Assembly (NCBI GenBank): GCA_902797915.1
Contig: CADBUK010000001.1
Coordinates: 1 to 6,208 of the forward strand
Reading direction: 5' to 3'
Length of the DNA: 6,208 nt
Source of the DNA: Oscillospiraceae bacterium
GTDB lineage: Bacteria > Bacillota > Clostridia > Oscillospirales > Acutalibacteraceae
A program made the translations under genes and the position numbers. Below are positions 1 to 5,082 of the stretch, piece after piece (the first letter of the stretch is position 1; each line of letters begins with the position of its first letter). The notes under the pieces were generated by a model that ran no database searches, was not told where the DNA came from, and was given only the letters and a program-made list of their open reading frames with translations.

Positions 1-88
1 CTTCGGGAACGACCTTATCGTTTTCCATCTTCTGAATAAACAGAACCGCAGGACGTTCGCCGCATCTGTTGCATAACTGTTGTTTCAT
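1..88 (-). CDS. N-terminal fragment of a CxxC zinc-finger-type protein, possibly a Clp ATPase or McsA-like (3' end outside window)
   Basis: Only 29 codons are in the window, from the ATG at 88-86 to the edge. The peptide begins M-K-Q-Q-L-C-N-R-C-G-E-R-P-A-V, with Cys6 and Cys9 forming a CxxC pair, followed by F-I-Q-K-M-E-N-D-K. A CxxC-x2-RPA start followed by a hydrophobic strand is what I recall from two groups: clostridial ATP-dependent Clp ATPase subunits with a zinc-binding N-terminal extension, and McsA, the zinc-binding activator of the McsB kinase in Clp/CtsR regulation. A second CxxC would be expected just beyond the edge. The fragment is too short to decide between them, so no symbol is given. 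AAGGAG at 101-106 lies 12 bases before the ATG, rather far, but no closer start codon fits. The gap to the pgsA stop is 30 bases, so it probably belongs to the same transcript. Confidence 0.6.
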   Translation of the reverse strand, partial: MKQQLCNRCGERPAVLFIQKMENDKVVPE

Positions 89-100
89 TAAATTACCGTT

Positions 101-106
101 CTCCTT
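101..106 (-). promoter_or_regulatory. Ribosome-binding site for the CxxC protein
   Basis: AAGGAG on the minus strand is the only Shine-Dalgarno match in the 30 bases between pgsA and the ATG at 88. Spacing is 12 bases, longer than the usual 5-9. Confidence 0.5.
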
Positions 107-118
107 AATAGAGTTAAA

Positions 119-763
119 TTATTCGCTGACTTCCTCAGCGTTTTCTTCATTTTCGCCGTTCTGCTTATTCTCCTTGAGCTGCTTAACAAAGCCGGGAACG
201 TAGCTGAACAGCGCCGCAAAGGTCAGAATAAGAGAAATTACAACCATACCTATCATTACAGGCTCGGGAAGAATATTTTTGATTGCAGCATTTTCTCCGC
301 CGAAGGCAATAATTAAAATCATAAACACATAGAATACGGTTGTTGAAACCTTGCCCACCATTTCCGCAGCGGCGGGTCTGAGCCCCTTTGCAAGCAAAAG
401 CGCACCGCCGATAAGCATAAGAATTTCCTTTGCAATAAACATAAACAAAAGCACTTTGAAATATGTAATATCCCAGAATTTATAAAGAAGGATAATTACG
501 ATAGCCATCTGAGAAAGCTTATCGGCAATCGGGTCAAGCATTTTGCCGAGGTTTGAAACCATATTGTATTTTCTTGCAATCTTGCCGTCAAACAAATCTG
601 TAAGCGCTGCAATTGCCATAATTATTGCGGCTGACAGGAAATGGTCCTTAATAAACAAAGCCGAAAATACGGGAATGAGCGCTATGCGCAGAAAGCAAAG
701 CCAGTTGGGAATAGTATTCCAGCCTTTAAATAAATCTTTCATATTATCCTTAAAACCGTCCAT
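119..763 (-). CDS. pgsA: CDP-alcohol phosphatidyltransferase, probably phosphatidylglycerophosphate synthase PgsA
   Basis: The likely reaction joins CDP-diacylglycerol and glycerol-3-phosphate to give phosphatidylglycerophosphate, the first committed step to phosphatidylglycerol, at the cytoplasmic membrane. The full CDP-alcohol motif D-x2-D-G-x2-A-R-x8-G-x3-D-x3-D is present: Asp56, Asp59, Gly60, Ala63, Arg64, Gly73, Asp77 and Asp81. The TIPNWLCFLRI block (17-27) precedes it as in PgsA proteins. Further membrane segments lie at about 82-97, 101-123, 139-154 and 167-189. The C-terminus is an unusual acidic tail, with seven Glu in the last 11 residues. The N-terminus is about 15 residues longer than minimal PgsA. 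A second ATG at codon 8 (742-740) has its own AAGGA 4 bases upstream, so a 207-residue form is possible, but the AGGAGG-backed first ATG is preferred. A CDP-alcohol-type cardiolipin synthase or another family member cannot be excluded from motifs alone. Confidence 0.85.
   Translation of the reverse strand: MDGFKDNMKDLFKGWNTIPNWLCFLRIALIPVFSALFIKDHFLSAAIIMAIAALTDLFDGKIARKYNMVSNLGKMLDPIADKLSQMAIVIILLYKFWDITYFKVLLFMFIAKEILMLIGGALLLAKGLRPAAAEMVGKVSTTVFYVFMILIIAFGGENAAIKNILPEPVMIGMVVISLILTFAALFSYVPGFVKQLKENKQNGENEENAEEVSE
124..140 (-). other. Small stem-loop over the last codons of pgsA
   Basis: CGCTGA at 124-129 pairs exactly with TCAGCG at 135-140 around a 5-base loop. In the mRNA it ends three bases before the pgsA TAA stop. 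The following bases, AATAATTTAAC, are A/U-rich but lack a run of U, so this is at best a weak attenuator or an RNA-processing/stability element between pgsA and the next gene, and may be chance. Confidence 0.3.
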
Positions 764-768
764 AATTT

Positions 769-774
769 CCTCCT
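769..774 (-). promoter_or_regulatory. Consensus ribosome-binding site of pgsA overlapping the cvpA stop codon
   Basis: AGGAGG on the minus strand lies 5 bases before the pgsA ATG at 763-761. It shares its first two bases with the TAG stop of cvpA, so ribosomes ending cvpA stop directly on this site. It is the strongest Shine-Dalgarno match in the window. Confidence 0.8.
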
Positions 775-1453
775 AAAACCAAATTATCAATGGGTTTATT
801 TTGTTTATATATTCAACAGCAAAGCTTGAGTCAATAACCTGCTTAAAGCTGTTTTCATCCGAAAGTAACGACGTGCTCATAAAGCTGAACACCGCACAAA
901 TCACGGCAGATACGATAAACGCTTTAAATAAGCCGAATAACGCGCCGAGCTGTTTGTTCGTCTGCTTCAGCGGAGAGCCGTCCTTTTTATCCTGAGCTTT
1001 TTTAATGAAATAAAGAATAAGCCCCGTAATAATAAAAAACACAAGCGCCGTAACGATGAAAAGAAGAACCTTGATTACAACAAGCGCCACAGGCTCAACA
1101 ACATTATCAAGCATTTTCTGAGCCAGATTTTCGCTTGTTGCGCCGTCAAGGAAAGACAAATCAACCGAATTAGACAGACCGAAAGGCAGCGAAGCAACCG
1201 TTTCCCTTGTATTATTTACAAATTCATCAATATTCAGCGAGGAGCTGAATGTCTCGTCAATCTTATTTAAAGCGATATCGTGGACGAAGCTTGTATAAAT
1301 CTGCTCGTTAAAATAACCCGAAACAAAGAAGGCAAGCGGGAAAACAACAATCGCACGAACGAGAGTAAGCACGGAGAGCAGCAGCCCTCTCGCATACCCC
1401 GCCGCAAGCATTGTCAAAACGAGCACGATAAAAAATATATCAATATAATTCAC
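773..1453 (-). CDS. CvpA family membrane protein, GTG start
   Basis: This 226-residue integral membrane protein matches the CvpA (colicin V production) family. The N-terminus N-Y-I-D-I-F-F-I-V-L...G-Y-A-R-G-L-L contains the family's early aspartate and the Gly-x-x-(R/K)-Gly motif at 19-23. Hydrophobic segments lie at about 4-19, 25-46, 121-149 and 169-193. The fourth contains Q-L-G-A-L-F-G-L-F-K (168-177), the usual family block before the last helix. A polar loop of about 70 residues (48-120) separates helices 2 and 3, longer than in compact members. The biochemical function of CvpA proteins is not settled; they have been linked to envelope stress resistance and, in E. coli, to colicin V export and regulation near purF. 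I therefore give no symbol. The GTG start is supported by AGGTG 5 bases upstream. The TAG stop at 775-773 overlaps the pgsA ribosome-binding site, which suggests coupling to the phospholipid gene. Confidence 0.85.
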   Translation of the reverse strand: MNYIDIFFIVLVLTMLAAGYARGLLLSVLTLVRAIVVFPLAFFVSGYFNEQIYTSFVHDIALNKIDETFSSSLNIDEFVNNTRETVASLPFGLSNSVDLSFLDGATSENLAQKMLDNVVEPVALVVIKVLLFIVTALVFFIITGLILYFIKKAQDKKDGSPLKQTNKQLGALFGLFKAFIVSAVICAVFSFMSTSLLSDENSFKQVIDSSFAVEYINKINPLIIWF

Positions 1454-1458
1454 ATTAA

Positions 1459-1463
1459 CACCT
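1459..1463 (-). promoter_or_regulatory. Ribosome-binding site that fixes the GTG start of cvpA
   Basis: AGGTG on the minus strand lies 5 bases before the GTG at 1453-1451 and directly follows the TAA stop of the DUF5711-like gene. An out-of-frame ATG overlaps the GTG (1455-1453) but runs straight into TGA, so GTG is the sensible start. Confidence 0.55.
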
Positions 1464-1464
1464 A

Positions 1465-2652
1465 TTAATTATTATCGGCATTATCCGCAACGTCAACAAA
1501 AGACTGGTACCTTACAAAAATCTTTGAGGACATCTGCTGAATATCCGCATAAGTTTCAAAGACAATCAAGCGTTGCTTTTCCTCAAAATCAGAGGCTTTA
1601 TATGAAATAAGCTCATTGCCCGAAAGAATGCTGACAGTTGAAGATGAAGCCGTTAACGCCTTGATTTCAGGCAATTCCTTACACTCAGAAGCAACCTTTC
1701 CCGAGGGTTTAACTACGGCTACGGAGTCATTTACCGCGCCCTGATAATCCGCATAAGCAAGTACAAGTCGGTTTGACGTGTCATAGCAATACGATACAAG
1801 ATTGATACTGCCCTGCTCAAACACGGTGCGTTCCTTTTTCAGCGATGAAATTACGCTTACAAAATCATCACCCACAACATAAACGCTGCTTGAATTAAAC
1901 TGCAAATCCACAACGGAGGAGGCTACATACTCAAACTCGCCCCTCGGCTCGTCATCGCTTATATTCATTGTATAGACAACCGTTTTAAGCTTTGCGGAGT
2001 CCGAATTAACCGCTGCAAAGGCAACGCGTGTTCCCCTGCTGTCAACCGCAATTGCGGTAACGTAGCCGTAAGAAACGTCAAAGCTGAACTTTTCATCAAG
2101 CGATTTGCTGTAAATCTTAATTGTGGTTTTTGCTGAATCAGAGGTTGTTGCAAGTGCCACTGCGCCCGTCTGCGAAACTGCACCGCAAAGAATTGCGTTA
2201 TCCGCCTTATCGGTATAAACGGTTTCGGACGGGGTATGCAGACTGTAGGTTGTACCACCCTGGTCAAAAAGAAGCGCATAGCCGCCGTCGACATCAATAA
2301 CAGGATTTGCAAGCCTGTGCTCATAATTGAGCCTGACTTCGCCGCTTGATGAATTTATTACGTTAAAATCCAAATCCGTCAAAGCATAAACATTGCCTGC
2401 CATTGAGCCGAAGGCAATATTCTTTGAGGATGTCAGAGTTACGGGATAGCTGTCCTGAGTAACGGAGGAAACAATACCCTCCTCCGTTCCGCTTATAACT
2501 TTGCCCACCGATGAAAAATCAAGCTCAAAAAGCTTCATCACAACAAGAACAATAATTACGGCAATTATTATAATCCACATAATCCTTTGCTTTTTGCGGA
2601 TTTTTTGATTTTGTTTTTCCCTGCGTTCGTTTTCACGCTGATTAGTTGACAT
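1465..2652 (-). CDS. Membrane-anchored, beta-rich protein of unknown function, DUF5711-like
   Basis: This is a 395-residue protein of unknown function. The first 23 residues are strongly basic and polar. One hydrophobic helix follows at about 24-40 (I-M-W-I-I-I-I-A-V...), after which the rest is soluble. That pattern predicts a single-pass anchor with a short cytoplasmic tail and a large extracytoplasmic domain. From about residue 65 onward, short hydrophobic strands alternate with Gly/Asn/Asp/Ser turns (for example NIAFGSMAGNVYAL, GYALLFDQGG, GAVALATTSDSAKTTIKIYS, VYVVGDDFVSVISS). This repeats every 40-45 residues, like the blades of a beta-propeller. Length, layout and clostridial context match what I recall of DUF5711; that assignment is from memory, not from a search. 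No catalytic motif is evident. The ATG is preceded by AAGGA at 2662-2666, 9 bases upstream. The gene lies 18 bases after truA and 11 bases before cvpA. A scaffold, sensor or envelope-assembly role is possible but unproven. Confidence 0.8.
   Translation of the reverse strand: MSTNQRENERREKQNQKIRKKQRIMWIIIIAVIIVLVVMKLFELDFSSVGKVISGTEEGIVSSVTQDSYPVTLTSSKNIAFGSMAGNVYALTDLDFNVINSSSGEVRLNYEHRLANPVIDVDGGYALLFDQGGTTYSLHTPSETVYTDKADNAILCGAVSQTGAVALATTSDSAKTTIKIYSKSLDEKFSFDVSYGYVTAIAVDSRGTRVAFAAVNSDSAKLKTVVYTMNISDDEPRGEFEYVASSVVDLQFNSSSVYVVGDDFVSVISSLKKERTVFEQGSINLVSYCYDTSNRLVLAYADYQGAVNDSVAVVKPSGKVASECKELPEIKALTASSSTVSILSGNELISYKASDFEEKQRLIVFETYADIQQMSSKIFVRYQSFVDVADNADNN
2461..2488 (-). other. Perfect 9-bp stem-loop within the DUF5711-like coding region
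   Basis: AACGGAGGA at 2461-2469 is an exact reverse complement of TCCTCCGTT at 2480-2488, with a 10-base loop. In the mRNA it falls at about codons 55-64, just after the membrane segment. The stem contains a GGAGGA sequence that would otherwise look like a ribosome-binding site. No U-run follows, so it is not an intrinsic terminator. It may be chance, since the codons encode an ordinary T-E-E-G-I-V-S-S-V stretch. Confidence 0.4.
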
Positions 2653-2670
2653 AAACCTGTTTCCTTAAAT

Positions 2671-3405
2671 TCAATAATTTACCTTATCAAGATACAAGCC
2701 CTGAGGCGGCGCGGTTTTGCCCGCGCGCTTTCTGTTTTTACTTTCAATAACGCTTTTCAGCTCGCCCTCTTTGATTTTGCCTTCTGCAACAAAAATCAAA
2801 GTGCCTACCATAATACGCACCATATTGTACAAAAAGCCGTCAGCCTCAACGGTAAAATAAACCATATCGCCCTCGCGCTCTACGGAGAAGGCTTTAACGG
2901 TTCTGACGGTATCCTCAACCCCTGAATGTGCAGAGCAGAAGCCCGCAAAATCAAACGTTCCGCAAAACGCCTGCGCCTCTTTGTTAAGATAATCGGCGTC
3001 AATCGGAAAGCGGTAATGATAAGCATATTTATCCAAAAACGGATTTCTTATTTTGCCGTTATAGAGTTTATAAACATACTGTTTTGACTTAACGTTGTAG
3101 CGGGCGTGAAAATCCATAGGAACGTCAATACAGGACAACACGGCAATATCCTTAGGCAGATAGGTGTTAAGCGCCAAAACTATATTTTCATTCGGGATAT
3201 TTTTCTCGGTTTTAAAGGAAAGACAATAATTGTTGGCGTGAACGCCGCTGTCCGTCCGGCTGCAGCCCTTGATGTCAATATTCTCCGAAAACACCTTTTT
3301 AACGGCGGACTGAAAAACCTCCTGCACGGTAACAGCGTTTTCCTGCACCTGCCAGCCGTGGTAAGCGCTGCCGTCATAGCTGATTGTTAAAAGCAAATTT
3401 CTCAT
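2671..3405 (-). CDS. truA: tRNA pseudouridine(38-40) synthase TruA
   Basis: TruA isomerises uridines 38, 39 and 40 in the anticodon stem-loop of many tRNAs to pseudouridine in the cytoplasm. The 244-residue length is standard. The start MRNLLLTISYDGSAYHGWQ is typical of the family. The catalytic aspartate is Asp52 in GCSRTDSGVHA (47-57). Other family blocks seen are MDFHARYNVKSKQYVY (97-112), FDFAGFCSAHSG (151-162), GFLYNMVRIMVGTL (190-203) and the C-terminal APPQGLYL (232-239). Nothing appears missing. The ATG overlaps the ecfT stop as ATGA, and I see no Shine-Dalgarno sequence in the 20 bases before it, so initiation probably depends on ribosomes finishing ecfT. Linkage of truA to ecfA1-ecfA2-ecfT is a long-conserved Firmicutes arrangement. 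The usual downstream neighbours rplM and rpsI are replaced here by a DUF5711-like gene, which begins after an 18-base gap. Confidence 0.97.
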   Translation of the reverse strand: MRNLLLTISYDGSAYHGWQVQENAVTVQEVFQSAVKKVFSENIDIKGCSRTDSGVHANNYCLSFKTEKNIPNENIVLALNTYLPKDIAVLSCIDVPMDFHARYNVKSKQYVYKLYNGKIRNPFLDKYAYHYRFPIDADYLNKEAQAFCGTFDFAGFCSAHSGVEDTVRTVKAFSVEREGDMVYFTVEADGFLYNMVRIMVGTLIFVAEGKIKEGELKSVIESKNRKRAGKTAPPQGLYLDKVNY

Positions 3406-4214
3406 ATAATAGCCACTGAAAGAGAGTTAAGCAGGATTATTGCCGCAAAAAGCAGAATAACCGCCGCCGTTGCAACAAAATCCCTTGTGGATAATTTTAC
3501 CTGTTTCATTTTAGTTCTGCCCTCTCCCCCTCGGTAGCAACGGCAGTCCATAGCATAGGCAAGCTCGCTTGCTCTCCTGAAGGAAGAAATGAATAGAGGT
3601 ATTAAAATCGGCACAAGCGCCTTGATTCTTTTAAGCAAGCCGCCCGTTTCAAAATCAGCGCCCCTTGATTTCTGCGCCATCATTATTTTTTCAATTTCCT
3701 CAATAAGAGTAGGAATAAACCTCAGCGCAATTGTCATAGTCATAGCAATTGAGTGAACGTCAACCTTAAACACTTTTAAAGGTTTAAAGAGCCTTTCAAT
3801 CGCGTCCGTCAAATCGGTAGGGGTTGTGGTATATGTAAGCATCGAGCCGGCAATAACGAGCATAATAATCCTTACCGCCATAAATACCGCCGTGTTAATA
3901 CCCGCCTCTGTAATCTTCAGCCTGCCGATAGTAACAAGCGGCTCGCCCTTGCCGTAAAACAGGTTAAGCAGCGAGGTAATAAGAATTATTATAGCAAGCG
4001 GCTTAATGCTTTTAAGAATGGTTTTGAATGAAATTCTGCTGATTATAACTATTGCAAGTATAAACGCAATTACAAGACCGAGTGAGTAGAAATTCTTGCA
4101 GACAAAAAGCGAGATGATAACAGCAAGTGATAAAACCGTTTTTGCCCTTGCGTCCATTTTATGTATAACTGAATTTCCGGGGAAATACTGCCCGATTGTA
4201 ATATCGCCAATCAT
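3402..4214 (-). CDS. ecfT: Energy-coupling factor transporter transmembrane protein EcfT
   Basis: EcfT is the membrane scaffold that joins the EcfA1/EcfA2 ATPases to an exchangeable substrate-binding S-component. The protein has 270 residues, normal for the family. It opens with a GxYxPGxSxxHxxDxRxK-like block (residues 8-25, ending M-D-A-R-A-K). Hydrophobic segments lie at roughly 26-40, 45-60, 70-87, 105-128 and 246-266. The long cytosolic coupling helices between about 150 and 235 carry MTIALRFIPTLIEE (160-173), the first Arg-Gly motif KSRGADF (182-188) and the second region AMDCRCYRGGEGRT (221-234). The second Ala-Arg-Gly motif therefore reads Cys-Arg-Cys, with the arginine kept and both small flanking residues replaced. 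The ATG overlaps the ecfA2 stop as ATGA, with a G-rich Shine-Dalgarno-like stretch at 4221-4228. Its own TGA overlaps the truA ATG in the same way. No S-component gene is adjacent, which fits a group II, shared-module ECF system. Confidence 0.96.
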   Translation of the reverse strand: MIGDITIGQYFPGNSVIHKMDARAKTVLSLAVIISLFVCKNFYSLGLVIAFILAIVIISRISFKTILKSIKPLAIIILITSLLNLFYGKGEPLVTIGRLKITEAGINTAVFMAVRIIMLVIAGSMLTYTTTPTDLTDAIERLFKPLKVFKVDVHSIAMTMTIALRFIPTLIEEIEKIMMAQKSRGADFETGGLLKRIKALVPILIPLFISSFRRASELAYAMDCRCYRGGEGRTKMKQVKLSTRDFVATAAVILLFAAIILLNSLSVAII

Positions 4215-5080
4215 TTAAGCACCCCCTCGGATTTAAGCCTTTCAAGCTCTGCCACACCCTGTTCAACGGTAAAAACATCCGTTTTGCAGGGCACGCCACG
4301 TTCTTTCAGGCTGAGGAAAACCTCTGTTATCTGCGGCACGTTAAGACCCATTTCTTTAAGTTCGGCGCCCCTTGAATATATTTCGGGCACGGTACCGTAC
4401 ATAGCGACGCCGCCCTTATTCATTACAAGCACCTTTTCACAGATTTTTGCAACGTCCTCCATAGAGTGCGAAACAAAAATAACCGTGTTTTTCATTTCCG
4501 ACTGATAGTCCTTAATCAACTTCAAAATCTGCTCCCTGCCGTGAGGGTCAAGCCCAGCGCAGGGTTCATCAAGAATAAGCACCTGCGGCTCCATAGCAAT
4601 AATTGAAGCGATTGCGACGCGCCTTTTCTGACCGCCCGACATATCAAACGGCGATTTACCCTCGTAAGAGCGGTTTAAGCCCACGATTTCCATACTGCGA
4701 CGCACGCGCTTTTTAATCTCTTCATCGGAAAGCCCCATCTGTTTGGGACCGAATGCTATTTCACGGAAAACATTTTCCTCAAAAATCTGATACTCGGGGT
4801 ACTGAAAGCAAAGCCCGACAGCAAAGCGCACGGACCTGATATTCTTTTTATTTTCTTTTGTCCAAATATCTTTGCCGTCAACGTAAACCGCGCCGTGATG
4901 AGGCTGCAAAAGCCCGTTAAAATGTTGTATAAGCGTTGACTTTCCGCTGCCCGTATGCCCGATAATGCCGATTAACTCGCCCTTTTCGGCAGAAAAGTTA
5001 ATATTTTTTATCGCGGCAACCTCAAACGGAGTGCCTACGCTGTAAAGATATTCAACATTTTCGCAAACCAAAACTGCCAA
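4211..5080 (-). CDS. ecfA2: Energy-coupling factor transporter ATPase EcfA2 (CbiO2), TTG start
   Basis: This is the second ATPase of the ECF module, partner of EcfA1 and also attached to EcfT at the inner face of the membrane. It has 289 residues. Visible motifs are Walker A GHTGSGKST at 41-49 (Lys47), Q-loop FQYPEYQIF with Gln93, signature MSGGQKRR at 147-154, Walker B LILDEPCAGLDP at 168-179 (Glu172), and switch His205. GHTGSGKSTLIQHFNGLL and the FQYPEYQ loop are the usual EcfA2 signatures. Position 174 is Cys, where Thr or Ala is commoner in DEPxAGLDP; the essential residues are intact. The start is TTG, chosen because a strong GGAGGG site precedes it by 6 bases. Its TGA stop overlaps the ecfT ATG as ATGA, so translation of the ATPase and the membrane subunit is probably coupled. 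I am confident in the identity; what is transported depends on S-components not in this window. Confidence 0.96.
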   Translation of the reverse strand: MAVLVCENVEYLYSVGTPFEVAAIKNINFSAEKGELIGIIGHTGSGKSTLIQHFNGLLQPHHGAVYVDGKDIWTKENKKNIRSVRFAVGLCFQYPEYQIFEENVFREIAFGPKQMGLSDEEIKKRVRRSMEIVGLNRSYEGKSPFDMSGGQKRRVAIASIIAMEPQVLILDEPCAGLDPHGREQILKLIKDYQSEMKNTVIFVSHSMEDVAKICEKVLVMNKGGVAMYGTVPEIYSRGAELKEMGLNVPQITEVFLSLKERGVPCKTDVFTVEQGVAELERLKSEGVLK

Positions 5081-5082
5081 AA

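Noticed and set aside
1965..2324. 119-codon open frame on the minus strand inside the DUF5711-like gene
   Set aside because: It lies in another frame of a well-supported gene, has low-complexity Leu/Arg/Gln-rich content, and shows no domain or convincing ribosome-binding site.
2568..2573. TATAAT hexamer on the minus strand in the anchor-helix codons of the DUF5711-like gene
   Set aside because: No -35 element at the right distance; A/T-rich Ile codons of the membrane helix explain it.
2709..2726. GC-rich 6-bp inverted repeat (GCGCGG/CCGCGC) near the 3' end of truA
   Set aside because: It falls in codons for the conserved region before A-P-P-Q-G-L-Y-L, has no U-run after it and is 38 bases inside the gene, so it is unlikely to be a terminator.
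4043..4048. TATAAT hexamer on the minus strand within ecfT, considered as an internal promoter
   Set aside because: The hexamer about 17 bases upstream (ATTGCG) is a poor -35 match, and the position in the middle of ecfT makes no operon sense.
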